The notes: a model not told the origin generated them from the letters alone. DNA of 64,000 nucleotides from Bdellovibrio sp. ZAP7 (GCF_006874645.1 NZ_CP030082.1:372001-436000), one strand, 5' to 3'; positions 24,764 to 33,880 are shown, numbered from the stretch's first letter. Translations and numbers: made by a program.

Positions 24764-25837
24764 TTATTTTTTGTCTGTTTTTGTTTCTGCTGGTGGAGTG
24801 TAGTAATCAGGCATTACGAAATCCACAGTGAAGGGATACTTATAAGACTTGTAAGCGCCGATCTTGGGGCTTCCCGCTTTCACATAAGCTTCATCCCAAA
24901 GAGCTGCAAGTAACAAGGCACCGCGGGCCATATCGTTTACGATGACTGGTTTCATTCTCTTGAAAGCAACAGCTGCCGGTTTTCTTTCGGCTTTCGTTTT
25001 GATTTCCATTCCGTGTTCTTTTTTAAGTTCAGACGGCTTTGTTACCGTATCCATTTTAAGAATTTTCGGAATTTCTGTATTGGAGATCACAGAAAGAGAC
25101 TTCATTTTTTCGATCACTGTCGCAGGCTTCAAGAACGGCGCATTTTTAATTGTGCGCGCTTGTTTTAATACCAACCAATCAAGGTCGCCATCAAACTCAC
25201 CCACCACCGCATCTTCAAAGTACGCGTGGATGCCGCCGTGACCTGCTGCCCATCCATCATAGTCAGCCGTCGTGTGGAATGGCTGAGAGATATCGCCAAC
25301 GAAGTGACCCATCAAACCCATGTCCACCGCCATTTGATAAGCAAGCTTATTGAATGGCAAGTTCTCGTCTTGTTCTTCCTTAAAGTTCGTTGGAGCTTTC
25401 GCCGCCGCGAATTCAGGTTTCAGAGCGGCGATACGATTTACGAATTGATCCGCTCTCCACCAAGCAGAACCAAATTCAGTTGGAATGTCCTTGATAGTCG
25501 TTCCATCATTTCTGAATTTGTTTTCTTTGCCAGTGAAGTCTGTCATGATTTTTTTATAATCAGTGGAGATGTCTGCCACCTTAAGACCAATCACTTCGAT
25601 ATCGATAAAGTGTGCGGGGTTACCGTGTTTAGCAGCGTCACCACCCAAGCTCTTCCAATAAAAGTCTGGGATGTTACACAAGTGACCCATCATTTGAGGC
25701 TTGTTGCGCATGTATTCTTTCAAACCTTCTTCTTTAACCAAGAAAACAGCAGCACGGCAGATTGCATCGTGACCGCGGCCTCCCCAAGCAAAAGCTGAAG
25801 AAGAAACCAACAGCAGGGGCAAAATAATTTTAAACAT
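24764..25837 (-). CDS. Secreted S1/P1-type nuclease
   Basis: A 357-residue protein of the S1/P1 nuclease (zinc phospholipase C-like) family. Signal peptide residues 1-17; the mature protein starts with Trp18 (WGGRGHDAICRAA), and this terminal Trp is a zinc ligand in the family. Other ligand motifs: GHLCNIPDFYW, HFIDIEV, MGHFVGDISQPFHT, and DYDG with HGGIHAYFED. It should cut single-stranded nucleic acids, or remove 3-prime phosphates, outside the inner membrane. It begins 13 bases after the second permease gene with a perfect AGAAGGAG, so it is the last gene of the nucleoside importer operon. This placement argues for feeding nucleic acid breakdown products to the importer. Confidence 0.92.
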   Translation of the reverse strand: MFKIILPLLLVSSSAFAWGGRGHDAICRAAVFLVKEEGLKEYMRNKPQMMGHLCNIPDFYWKSLGGDAAKHGNPAHFIDIEVIGLKVADISTDYKKIMTDFTGKENKFRNDGTTIKDIPTEFGSAWWRADQFVNRIAALKPEFAAAKAPTNFKEEQDENLPFNKLAYQMAVDMGLMGHFVGDISQPFHTTADYDGWAAGHGGIHAYFEDAVVGEFDGDLDWLVLKQARTIKNAPFLKPATVIEKMKSLSVISNTEIPKILKMDTVTKPSELKKEHGMEIKTKAERKPAAVAFKRMKPVIVNDMARGALLLAALWDEAYVKAGSPKIGAYKSYKYPFTVDFVMPDYYTPPAETKTDKK

Positions 25838-25850
25838 GACGAACTCCTTC

Positions 25851-26726
25851 TTACAACTCGCGGCCTAAGGCTTTAGGAGGGCGGCTGGCGCCGATAAATC
25901 CCGCCAAGGCAACAATTGTAACGATGTATGGTAAAATCTGAATAAATTGAACGGGAATAGTCATGCCGCCGATTTGCACACCTTGCAAACGGATTTGGAC
26001 CGCATCTGCAAAAGCGAACAACAGGCAGGCAAAGAATGCTGGTAAAGGTTTCCATTTACCAAAGATCAAAGCTGCTAACGCCATAAAGCCGCGACCGCCT
26101 GACATCATCGGTGAATAAGAAGAAGCGAGGAACAAAGAAAGACTTGCGCCACCCCAAGCCGCGAAAGCACCGCTCAAAGAAACCGCAGCCCAGCGAACTT
26201 TACGAACACTGATGCCCGCAGCCAGCAAGGCCTCAGGATTTTCACCAGCAAATAACAACCACAAACCAGAGCGGGATTTTTTAAGCCAGAAAGTCAGCAA
26301 TGCCACCAATACGAACGCGAAAATCAAGGGTTCGTATGCAAAACGGAACTCTGCTGGCAATGGAGGGGTAGAGCCTGTGGAGTTAAACAGAATCTTTGTG
26401 GCAAAAGGAATCACACCCATCACCAAAAGATTAAATGCCATGCCGGTTACGATTTGATCGGCACCCAACTCAATAACGAACAAAGCGTAAAGCGCACCAA
26501 TGATCAGTCCGGCAACCAAAGCGGCACCCCAACCCAGCCACGCTGATGAAGAATAAACTGCGACTACCGAGCCGGCGAAAGCACCCACCAGCATAAAGCT
26601 TTCCAGGGCTACGTTCACGACACCAGAGCGTTCGCTCATCATGCCACCCATGGAGGCAAAGATCAGTGGAGTTGCCAAACGCAAAGTCGCCAGGGCTAAA
26701 GCAAATATCATGAAAAAGAATTCCAT
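25851..26726 (-). CDS. BMP-type ABC importer, permease 2
   Basis: A 291-residue permease of the branched-chain-like/nucleoside (BmpA-NupOPQ) family with about eight membrane segments. Family-typical stretches: MGGMMSERSGVVNVALESFMLVGAF and GWGAALVAGLIIGALYALF, then AGISVRKVRWAAVSLSGAFA and MSGGRGFMALAALIFGKWKP. It forms the translocation channel with the permease encoded just before it. Its ATG shares one base with the upstream stop codon (TAATG), so the two permeases are translationally coupled. Nucleosides are the best supported substrate class, by family. Confidence 0.93.
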   Translation of the reverse strand: MEFFFMIFALALATLRLATPLIFASMGGMMSERSGVVNVALESFMLVGAFAGSVVAVYSSSAWLGWGAALVAGLIIGALYALFVIELGADQIVTGMAFNLLVMGVIPFATKILFNSTGSTPPLPAEFRFAYEPLIFAFVLVALLTFWLKKSRSGLWLLFAGENPEALLAAGISVRKVRWAAVSLSGAFAAWGGASLSLFLASSYSPMMSGGRGFMALAALIFGKWKPLPAFFACLLFAFADAVQIRLQGVQIGGMTIPVQFIQILPYIVTIVALAGFIGASRPPKALGREL

Positions 26727-27757
26727 TAGTCCTTCTTCCTTTTGCGACGAACGCGATATTCCCAGTAAGCACTCGCCGCCACACCAAGAATGATAAATGC
26801 CTGAATAATACGAGAGAAATCACGAGTGATAGTGGAAGTTTCCAAATCCAGATCGGAAGCACCCTTGTGAAGGGCTCCCATTAAGAAACCAGCAGCGATA
26901 ATTCCCAAAGGATTGTTCGCCGCCAGCAGTGCAACGGCGATACCGATGAAACCATAGTCGGGAGAGAAGCCCACACGGTATTGGCCCGCACTGCCGATAA
27001 CTTCAGACAAAGCCACGCAACCAGCGCAAGCGCCAGCCAAAGCCATCGCAATAATTTGAATACGTTTGGCAGAAATACCTGAACGTTGAGCCGCTTCGGG
27101 ATTTGAGCCAACCGCCCGCAACTCGAAGCCCCACGTGGTTTTCCAAAGGAATATCCACATCAAAACCGCAAGAATAATAGCGATTACCAAGGACGCATTC
27201 ACAGGAGTGTCAGGGAAAAAGCGAGCAATCAAATCATAGTCTTTAAACATATAGTTCGCAGACACCATCGCCGTTTCAGGATTTTGTGAATTTGGATTTG
27301 GAATAACTTTAAGAGCAAACCAGCTGGCAAGGCCAGCTGCGATAAAATTCATCATGATCGTGATGATAACTTCATGGCTTCCACGCAAAGCTTTCAACAG
27401 ACCCACAATCCAACCCCAGAATGCACCGACGGCTAGCGCGCCCAAGAAAGCCACAAGGGGAGCCACGGGAAACGGAACGTTTGGAAAAAACACACCAATC
27501 GCAGCGGCTGTGACAGCAGCCATGGTCAGCTGACCTTCAGCTCCGATATTGAACATGCCTGCATGGAAACCAATCGCAACTGATAAACCGCAAAAGATCA
27601 TTGGAGTTGCATAAGACAAAGTCATGCCCAGGTCATAAGTTGAACCAAAGGCACTCTTTAAAAGAATCATAAAAATATTCAGTGGATTTTCACCAGCCAA
27701 GAAGGTCAGTGAAAGGGCCGCTACCAAACCAATGGCGAAACCTAGTAAGCGTCTCAA
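26726..27757 (-). CDS. BMP-type ABC importer, permease 1
   Basis: A 343-residue permease, partner of the gene at 25851, with about ten membrane segments. Family-typical motifs include FHAGMFNIGAEGQLTMAAV and GSHEVIITIMMNFIAAG, then GFELRAVGSNPEAAQRSGIS and YGFIGIAVALLAANNPLG. It starts 4 bases inside the ATPase gene (ATGA overlap). The C-terminal end is basic (VRRKRKKD). Together with permease 2 it should form the inner-membrane pore for a nucleoside-type solute. Confidence 0.93.
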   Translation of the reverse strand: MRRLLGFAIGLVAALSLTFLAGENPLNIFMILLKSAFGSTYDLGMTLSYATPMIFCGLSVAIGFHAGMFNIGAEGQLTMAAVTAAAIGVFFPNVPFPVAPLVAFLGALAVGAFWGWIVGLLKALRGSHEVIITIMMNFIAAGLASWFALKVIPNPNSQNPETAMVSANYMFKDYDLIARFFPDTPVNASLVIAIILAVLMWIFLWKTTWGFELRAVGSNPEAAQRSGISAKRIQIIAMALAGACAGCVALSEVIGSAGQYRVGFSPDYGFIGIAVALLAANNPLGIIAAGFLMGALHKGASDLDLETSTITRDFSRIIQAFIILGVAASAYWEYRVRRKRKKD

Positions 27758-29229
27758 TGGCCACCTCCCATCGCTGCGCCGATTTTGATCTCATCAAATT
27801 CCTGACGAGAGAACTCAGCGACAAAGTGACCTTTATAAAGAACCAAAATACGATCAGACAGAGCCATCAATTCATCCAACTCGGAAGAAATCAGTAAAAC
27901 ACCCGCACCCGCATCACGGGCGGCGCGAATTTCATTGTGAATAAACTCAATCGCACCAATATCCACACCACGAGTCGGTTGAGCGGCAATAACGGCCTGG
28001 GGGTGTTGCAATAGGGCACGCGCTACAACCAGCTTCTGCTGGTTACCGCCTGAGAAACTTGAAAACGTTAGGTTTTCATTGCGAGGGCGAACATCATATT
28101 GCTCCATCGCTTTGCGAGTCGCTTGAATGACGTCTTTCATTTTCAAGAAAATACCGCGCGCAAACTTTGCTGAACGGTGTTGGCCCAAAAGATAGTTTTC
28201 ATAAGCCGGGCGAGTCGGCAAAACGCCAAAACGCAAACGGTCTTCCGGGAAGGATCCTACTTGACCGTGAGTCGCGATTTTACCTGACAAGTGTTTTTTG
28301 GAAAACGCATGCTTGTCTAACAATGCCCGAATCAAAATATCCTGACCATTGCCTTCAACTCCTGCCACACCCACGACTTCGCGTGTATGCACCGTCAGAT
28401 TCAAGTTTTCAACGGAGTGATTGCCCAACGTCGCAGAAAGGTTTTGAATTTCGATCACAGGTTTTGGATCGATTGTCGTATTGCGCTCGTGAGGATTTTG
28501 CAGGCGGCGACCGACCATCATCTCTGCAAGCTCCGGGATGGATGTTTCAGACGTTTTACGACAGCCGATGACTTTGCCCGAACGGAATACAGTCACTTCA
28601 TCCGTTAGTGCCATCACTTCTTTCAATTTATGAGTGATGATAAGGATGGTTTTACCTTCCGCCTTTAACTGACGAAGATTTTTAAAGAAGTCTTGAACCT
28701 CTTGTGGAGTCAAAACTGCTGTTGGCTCATCCAGAATCAAAATTTCAGAATTTTGTGAAAGGATTTTTAGAATCTCGACACGTTGTTGAGCGCCGACAGA
28801 AAGATCTTCGACCTTGGCATGCAGATCGACTTCGAAACCATAGCGTTTCGCCACTTCGTTCAAATGTTTGATTTGTTCTGCGCGAGGAAGAAGTGAAAAT
28901 GGACCGCCTTCTTGTTGAAGAAGGATATTGTCCAAAGCCGTCAGGGGTTCTGCCAACATAAAGTGCTGGTGAACCATTCCGATTTTGGCCTTCATGGCGT
29001 CGATCGAGGAGGTGAACTCTTGAGTGGTGCCATGAACCAGGAACTCTCCACCAGATGGTGTGTAAAGTCCGAAGAGGATTTTCATGGCGGTGGATTTGCC
29101 GGCGCCGTTTTCGCCTACGATCCCGTGGATCGTGCCTGCTGTGACTTTGAAAGAGATATCTTCATTGGCGACGCAATCACCGAAAATTTTCGAGATACGT
29201 CGGAATTCAACAGCAGGAACTTGGTTCAT
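27754..29229 (-). CDS. BMP-type ABC importer, double ATP-binding protein
   Basis: A 491-residue ATPase with two ABC domains, as in the YufO/NupO group. The first half has Walker A VGENGAGKST, signature LSVGAQQRVEIL and Walker B ILILDEPTAVL. The second half has an altered Walker A (VEGNGQDILIRAL, no Lys-Ser/Thr), a signature FSGGNQQKLVVARA, and AAQPTRGVDIGA. A weakened second site is usual in this family. It powers import by the two permeases and lies 5 bases after the binding-protein gene. Confidence 0.94.
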   Translation of the reverse strand: MNQVPAVEFRRISKIFGDCVANEDISFKVTAGTIHGIVGENGAGKSTAMKILFGLYTPSGGEFLVHGTTQEFTSSIDAMKAKIGMVHQHFMLAEPLTALDNILLQQEGGPFSLLPRAEQIKHLNEVAKRYGFEVDLHAKVEDLSVGAQQRVEILKILSQNSEILILDEPTAVLTPQEVQDFFKNLRQLKAEGKTILIITHKLKEVMALTDEVTVFRSGKVIGCRKTSETSIPELAEMMVGRRLQNPHERNTTIDPKPVIEIQNLSATLGNHSVENLNLTVHTREVVGVAGVEGNGQDILIRALLDKHAFSKKHLSGKIATHGQVGSFPEDRLRFGVLPTRPAYENYLLGQHRSAKFARGIFLKMKDVIQATRKAMEQYDVRPRNENLTFSSFSGGNQQKLVVARALLQHPQAVIAAQPTRGVDIGAIEFIHNEIRAARDAGAGVLLISSELDELMALSDRILVLYKGHFVAEFSRQEFDEIKIGAAMGGGH

Positions 29230-29234
29230 CGCAA

Positions 29235-30212
29235 TTACTTCTTCTTATAGTAATCCGGAACTTGAATTTGGCCTGCGATGATTTTCTTTTTAATCTCGTC
29301 GACCTTTTTCTTCATTTCCGGGGTGATCAACTTTTCGTTATATTTATCCAGCGTGTAGTCCACGCCGTTGTTTTTCAATCCAAAGCGAGCAACCTCAGCC
29401 TTGAATTTACCATCTTTAGTTTCTTTGATGGTTTCGTATACTGCTACATCAACTGCCTTCAACATGGAAGTTAGGATTGTGCCAGGTTTCATCCAGTTCT
29501 GATTCGAATCAACACCGATAGCAAATTTCTTTTTCTCTTCAGCAGCGTCAAACACACCAGAGTTCGAAGCACCAGCCGCAACAAAGATCACGTCAACGCC
29601 TTTACCGTACTGAGCAAGTGCCAATTCTTTGGATTTGGCTGGATTGTTCCAAGCCTCACCCGTAACGCCCACATAGTTTTCAGAAATTTTGATTTTTGGA
29701 TCAACGTATTTTGCGCCAGCATCGTAACCCATTGCAAATCTGCGGATCAAAGGAATGTCCATGCCGCCAACGAAACCGATAGAGTGAGATTTAGAAGCCA
29801 TTGCCGCCAAAGCACCGACCAAGAAAGAACCTTCGTGCTCTTCAAACATCAAGGAACGAACGTTCGCTGCTGTTACTTCACCATCAACGATAGCGAATTT
29901 TACTTTAGGAAATTGTGCTGCAACTTTTTTTACTGCATCCGTTTGTGCAAAGCCAACACCGATAACCAAGTCATAATTTTTGCGAGCAAAGTTACGATGC
30001 AAATTTTCAATCGCATTCGTGTCGGTTGCTTCAACGTATTTCAATTCGATTTGTAGATCTTTTTCTGCTTTTGTCGCGCCAGCGTAGGCTGCAGAGTTGA
30101 AAGATTTGTCGTCCTTACCACCTTTATCAAGGACAAGGCCGACTTTAATATTTGCGAAAGTTGTGGTGCTGATTGACAGAAGAAACAGTGTAACGAAAAA
30201 CTTTTTTGTCAT
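29235..30212 (-). CDS. BMP-family substrate-binding protein of the nucleoside importer
   Basis: A 325-residue periplasmic binding protein of the BmpA/Med type. Signal peptide about residues 1-20 (MTKKFFVTLFLLSISTTTFA), then typical motifs KVGLVLDKGGKDDKSFN, HEGSFLVGALAAM, SIGFVGGMDIPLIRRF and FAIGVDSNQNWM. There is no lipobox cysteine, so it should be soluble in the periplasm, unlike the lipoproteins of Gram-positive relatives. It is the first gene of the operon, as expected for the most highly needed subunit. Nucleosides or purine bases are the expected ligands; the sequence does not decide among them. Confidence 0.93.
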   Translation of the reverse strand: MTKKFFVTLFLLSISTTTFANIKVGLVLDKGGKDDKSFNSAAYAGATKAEKDLQIELKYVEATDTNAIENLHRNFARKNYDLVIGVGFAQTDAVKKVAAQFPKVKFAIVDGEVTAANVRSLMFEEHEGSFLVGALAAMASKSHSIGFVGGMDIPLIRRFAMGYDAGAKYVDPKIKISENYVGVTGEAWNNPAKSKELALAQYGKGVDVIFVAAGASNSGVFDAAEEKKKFAIGVDSNQNWMKPGTILTSMLKAVDVAVYETIKETKDGKFKAEVARFGLKNNGVDYTLDKYNEKLITPEMKKKVDEIKKKIIAGQIQVPDYYKKK

Positions 30213-30474
30213 TTGATGATTCCTTCACACGCGCTAAATTTCATGCGTCTGCGCATTTAATAAGCGTTTGATTTCACAAATTTTTTAAGATTTTTTGTCG
30301 GGGTGAAATTACGAGGCTCTACTTTATGAGTCAAGGCAAATCATTTCAATCGCCTAATGGTCAACTCTTACAAGTCGGTTATGTCTTAATTTCAATTAGG
30401 CACTTGTTTTATACCAGATTAGGATGGCCTAAACGTTAACCAACAACTCAGATAACGCACGGAGGACTAAGAGC

Positions 30475-31191
30475 ATGGAATCGCAAACGATACTCAACGG
30501 CGGAGTTAACTCCCTAGGTTTTATGGGCCAACAAAACATCAACATCCAAACAACTTCGAATGTGCCATACGAAGTTATTCACCTTAAAGAAGAAGAGATG
30601 ATCTTCAAGGAAGGCGATACTCCTAAAGGATTGTATTATGTGCAATCAGGATGTGTGAAAGTTGTCGTAAATCGTTCTCACGCAAGAGGCCGTACAACGA
30701 CAAATGAATATGTCACAAAGCTTGTATCTCCAGGGGAATACTTTGGCTACAAGGCATTGGTGAAAGGTGCCACAGCACAATGTCACGCTAAAGCAGTGAA
30801 ATCGACCGTCTTGTGGTTGTACCCTCGCGAGTTGATCCAAGTTGCTATGGCACAGGCTTCACCAATGGTGAAACTACTTTTGAATCAATCGGTAAATGAT
30901 TTGGAAGCATTCGAAAACACAAGCCAATTGCATTATTTGGCTTCGGTTCAAGAGCGTATTGCTTACCAATTGGTGATTTTGGCAGACCGCTTCGGTACGC
31001 AAACTCCAAATGGAATCTCTTTAAATCTAAAACTAACTCGTAATGAGTTCGCTCAGCTCGCAAGCACGATCAATGAATCGTTGTCTCGTCATCTGACTGA
31101 GTTCAAAAACGAAGGTTTGATCGACTTGAACGGTAAAGAAATCATCATCAAAAATCGTGATGGTTTGATGAGACGTTCCGGTAACTTCTAG
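30475..31191 (+). CDS. Crp/Fnr-family transcriptional regulator
   Basis: A 238-residue regulator. Residues about 33-150 form a cyclic-nucleotide-binding-type fold (EEMIFKEGDTPKGLYYVQSG, then GEYFGYKAL), and residues about 160-232 are the winged helix (VQERIAYQLVIL, LTRNEFAQLASTINESLSRHL, EGLIDLNGKEIII). The phosphate-binding cassette lacks the usual Arg (GATAQCHAKA), and the cysteines do not form an Fnr iron-sulfur set, so cAMP or oxygen sensing is doubtful. GGAGGA lies 10 bases before the ATG. It is preceded by a 262-base gap and followed by its own terminator. It could act on the neighbouring importer operon, divergent from it; that is inference. Confidence 0.9.
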   Translation: MESQTILNGGVNSLGFMGQQNINIQTTSNVPYEVIHLKEEEMIFKEGDTPKGLYYVQSGCVKVVVNRSHARGRTTTNEYVTKLVSPGEYFGYKALVKGATAQCHAKAVKSTVLWLYPRELIQVAMAQASPMVKLLLNQSVNDLEAFENTSQLHYLASVQERIAYQLVILADRFGTQTPNGISLNLKLTRNEFAQLASTINESLSRHLTEFKNEGLIDLNGKEIIIKNRDGLMRRSGNF

Positions 31192-31219
31192 AATCTCTCC
31201 CGAAAATTGAAAAACCACT

Positions 31220-31248
31220 AAAGGCTGATCCAAAAGATCGGCCTTTTT
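31220..31248 (+). terminator. Rho-independent terminator of the Crp-like gene
   Basis: AAAGGCTGATC, loop CAAAA, GATCGGCCTTT (one wobble), then T run. Confidence 0.85.
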
Positions 31249-31272
31249 TCTTGACGCGTCGAACCCCCAAAA

Positions 31273-31285
31273 GGTACGCCGTACC
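31273..31285 (+). promoter_or_regulatory. 13-base near-palindrome just ahead of the trmO start
   Basis: GGTAC-GCC-GTACC ends one base before the ATG at 31287, and AAAAGG, the only ribosome-site-like purine stretch, overlaps its left arm. Folding would hide the ribosome site. The core GGTACG recurs at 33821 and 33841. Confidence 0.35.
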
Positions 31286-31286
31286 T

Positions 31287-31997
31287 ATGGAACCAATTGG
31301 ATTTATTGAGAGTTGCTTTAAGGATAAATTTGGCACCCCGCGCCAGCCTGGGTTGGTGAAGAGCGCGTGGGCTAAATTGAAAATCCGCGCGGATCTTCAG
31401 CCCGAAGAAGCACTTCAGGGGCTGGAAGGCTTCAGTCATGTCTGGCTGGTGTGGGTCTTCCATCAAAATAAAGTCGCTCGTTATCACGCCAAGGTTCATC
31501 CTCCACGCATGGGTGGAAAGAGCATCGGATTGTTTGCGACTCGCACTCCTCATCGGCCGAATCCTATTGGTTTGTCATTAGTGGAGCTCATCAAAGTTGA
31601 AAAAGATGGCATCATTGTTTCCGGTGCTGATTTGGTGGATGGAACGCCGATTTTGGATATCAAACCTTATCTTCCTGAAATTGAATCTATCCCGAATGCC
31701 AAGACTGGGTGGACTTCCGAAGTTGTAAAGGATCCGATCCAGGTGGAGTTCACTGAGCACGCGTCAAAAGTTCTTGCTCAATGGCAGCAACGAAATCCTG
31801 ACAAAAAACTGCAAGAAGTGATCGAGGATACATTGAAGTTGGATCCGCGCCCTGTCGTTTATCGTGGTTACGAGGGTGCTGGCGAAGCTCCCTATCGAAA
31901 TAAACATGCTGTTCGACTGTTTGATGGTGATGTGCACTTTGAATTTGAGAGTGCAAATCTAGTCAGAGTTCTCGATATTCTTTTTACGCATAATTAG
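31287..31997 (+). CDS. trmO: tRNA(Thr-type) t6A37 methyltransferase, TrmO family
   Basis: A 236-residue protein of the TsaA/TrmO family, which uses S-adenosylmethionine to methylate N6-threonylcarbamoyladenosine at tRNA position 37. Characteristic stretches: IGFIESCFKDKFGTPRQPGLV, LEGFSHVWLVWVFHQN, RMGGKSIGLFATRTPHRPNPIGLS (here given in parts: GLFATR, PHRPNPIGLS), and DLVDGTPILDIKPYLP, then a C-terminal TrmO domain (about 150-230). An earlier TTG at 31251 in frame is rejected because it overlaps the terminator. Translation may be affected by the palindrome at 31273. Confidence 0.93.
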   Translation: MEPIGFIESCFKDKFGTPRQPGLVKSAWAKLKIRADLQPEEALQGLEGFSHVWLVWVFHQNKVARYHAKVHPPRMGGKSIGLFATRTPHRPNPIGLSLVELIKVEKDGIIVSGADLVDGTPILDIKPYLPEIESIPNAKTGWTSEVVKDPIQVEFTEHASKVLAQWQQRNPDKKLQEVIEDTLKLDPRPVVYRGYEGAGEAPYRNKHAVRLFDGDVHFEFESANLVRVLDILFTHN

Positions 31998-32058
31998 TTG
32001 CTGTTGCCTTTAGAATAAGCAACTTGGTATTGTCCATTCATCAAAAAAGGGGATAACC

Positions 32059-33045
32059 ATGAGAACGATCGAAACTAGCTCTCACGCAGAGAACAGCACT
32101 CTTCGCAAAGTTCCAACTTTAAGCCTGGCAAGTTACACGAAAGGTTCTGGATCTGAAAAAGCCCGTTTCATTGATCAACTTTTCACTGGCCTTAAAGAAT
32201 ACGGTTTCATCATCCTGAAAGATCACGACGTTAAAGCAGCGGATCTTCATAAAGCTTATGACCTTCTTGAAAAATTCTATGCACTTCCCGAAGACGTAAA
32301 GAAGTCCTATATCTCTCCGACTGCGGGTTTCCAACGTGGTTACACTCCGTTTGGTAAGGAACACGCGAAAGACTCTCCAGTAATGGATTTGAAAGAGTTC
32401 TGGCATGTGGGCCGCGAACTTGTGGTCGCGAGCGAGTTGAAATCTATCTATCCAGACAACATTTGGCCAACGGATGTTATCCCTGAATTCAAAGATCATT
32501 TCTTGAAATTATTTGCCGCGCTTGAAGAAGCGGGGGATGTGATGCTTGAAGCTTTGACGATGCCTTTGGAAGTCGACAAAGATTTCTTTGCACGCATGAC
32601 GAAAGATGGAAATTCAATTCTTCGTTTGTTGCATTATCCACCAATTCCAGAGGGTGTAGATCCTCGTTGCGTGCGTGCAGCGGCTCACGAAGACATTAAC
32701 TTCATCACAATCCTTCCAGCAGCAACGGCTTCAGGTCTTCAATTGCAAGACCGCGATGGCACATGGTTGGATATCGAATCTGAACCAGATACTTTGATCG
32801 TTGACGTGGGTGACATGTTGGCTCGTCTGACAAATGACGTTTTGCCTTCGACTACTCACCGTGTGATCAATCCTCAGGATGGAAAAAACTCGCACCGTTA
32901 TTCAATGCCGTTCTTTATGCATCCACATCCAACTGCGATGCTAAGCTGCTTGCCATCCTGCAAAGGAACTGGCGCAAAATACGCGGATATCACGGGCCAG
33001 GATTTCCTGATGCAACGTCTGCGTGAAATCGGTCTTATCAAATAG
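32059..33045 (+). CDS. 2-oxoglutarate/Fe(II)-dependent oxygenase (isopenicillin-N-synthase-like)
   Basis: A 328-residue non-heme iron oxygenase of the IPNS/2OG-Fe(II) group. The iron triad is intact: His210 and Asp212 in HEDINF, and His267 in TTHRV; Arg280 in HRYSMPFF should bind 2-oxoglutarate. The N-terminal DIOX_N half is present (VPTLSLASYT, LKEYGFIILKDHDV). Members hydroxylate or cyclise small molecules; the substrate is unknown. AAAAGGGGATAACC precedes the ATG. It is followed after 41 bases by an anchored protein that may be co-transcribed. Confidence 0.92.
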   Translation: MRTIETSSHAENSTLRKVPTLSLASYTKGSGSEKARFIDQLFTGLKEYGFIILKDHDVKAADLHKAYDLLEKFYALPEDVKKSYISPTAGFQRGYTPFGKEHAKDSPVMDLKEFWHVGRELVVASELKSIYPDNIWPTDVIPEFKDHFLKLFAALEEAGDVMLEALTMPLEVDKDFFARMTKDGNSILRLLHYPPIPEGVDPRCVRAAAHEDINFITILPAATASGLQLQDRDGTWLDIESEPDTLIVDVGDMLARLTNDVLPSTTHRVINPQDGKNSHRYSMPFFMHPHPTAMLSCLPSCKGTGAKYADITGQDFLMQRLREIGLIK

Positions 33046-33086
33046 AGCACGTTGACCGGGACCGCATATAAATCGATAGTTAGGGA

Positions 33087-33812
33087 ATGATGAATTCAAA
33101 GCAGAAAATCATTGTTCCCGTTGTTGTGGTCCTGGCATTAGCTGCCGTCAGTCTTTTTATTCTAAAGCAAAGAGCAGGGTATACAGGGCATTTTCCTGAC
33201 GACATGCCTGATTTCAACTATACTGCTGAAGACAAATCAAAGTCTGATGCTTCGGGCTTTTTGCCGACTCAAATGGAAAATCCAGAATTGTTTCAAGCTT
33301 GGGCCAAGAATGCCCCTGCAATGTCTGAATGCCTTGATGTTGAAGTTACGGCTCCCACAGCCCAAGAGGATCTTACATTAAATGCGTTAAGCAGAATCGT
33401 TCGGAATTCTTTTGGTGAAGTCTTGGGCGTTCAGAATAAATGGACTGTGGTGGATTATAAAACCAAGTACGGTGAAATCCGCCGCGTGTATGTGGAATAT
33501 TCAACGGATCGCACTGAATCTTTGGCGCGCAGAGTTCAGCACTTCACAATTTTAACCAGCGGAAAAGTTCGCGATATTCACTTGGACAAAGAGCTTACCG
33601 ACAATCCAACTGATGAAGAAATTCAAAACCTGTCGGCAGACGGAACGGTGCTGGCAACCGCAAAATCCAGTCGAATCAATTTCGCCAATGGTGATGAAAT
33701 CAATTTCGTAGAAAAGAACGGCAAGGTTCATTCTTTCATCGCCAGCCATTTGGGAAAATACTTCCGCTGCGAAAACACCGACTCCGAAAAAATGTCCTGC
33801 TCCTGCAACTAA
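33087..33812 (+). CDS. Membrane-anchored or exported protein of unknown function
   Basis: A 241-residue protein with an N-terminal hydrophobic segment (residues 7-27, KIIVPVVVVLALAAVSLFI), then a mostly polar periplasmic part. The end has two cysteines in CSCN after CENTDSEKM, and an earlier Cys near 85, so disulfides are possible. ATG ATG at 33087-33092 gives two possible starts; AGGGA is upstream. I recognise no family. The gene ends in the repeat and terminator region at 33819-33911. Confidence 0.65.
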   Translation: MMNSKQKIIVPVVVVLALAAVSLFILKQRAGYTGHFPDDMPDFNYTAEDKSKSDASGFLPTQMENPELFQAWAKNAPAMSECLDVEVTAPTAQEDLTLNALSRIVRNSFGEVLGVQNKWTVVDYKTKYGEIRRVYVEYSTDRTESLARRVQHFTILTSGKVRDIHLDKELTDNPTDEEIQNLSADGTVLATAKSSRINFANGDEINFVEKNGKVHSFIASHLGKYFRCENTDSEKMSCSCN

Positions 33813-33818
33813 GGCCAT

Positions 33819-33874
33819 AAGGTACGGACTTACCTGAAAAGGTACGGACTTACTTCAATAGGTAAGTCCGTACC
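33819..33874. repeat. Compound repeat: two direct and one inverted copy of a 14-mer
   Basis: GGTACGGACTTACC at 33821-33834, GGTACGGACTTACT at 33841-33854 (period 20), and the inverted copy GGTAAGTCCGTACC at 33861-33874. Copy 1 and the inverted copy are perfect complements over 14 bases; copy 2 mismatches at its last base. The inverted copy can pair with either. A terminator follows at once. The AAGGTAC core recurs near other genes in this window. Confidence 0.85.
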
Positions 33875-33880
33875 CAATAA

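Noticed and set aside
33819-33874. CRISPR-like array
   Set aside because: Only two direct copies with a period of 20, no unique spacers of normal length, and no cas genes in the window.
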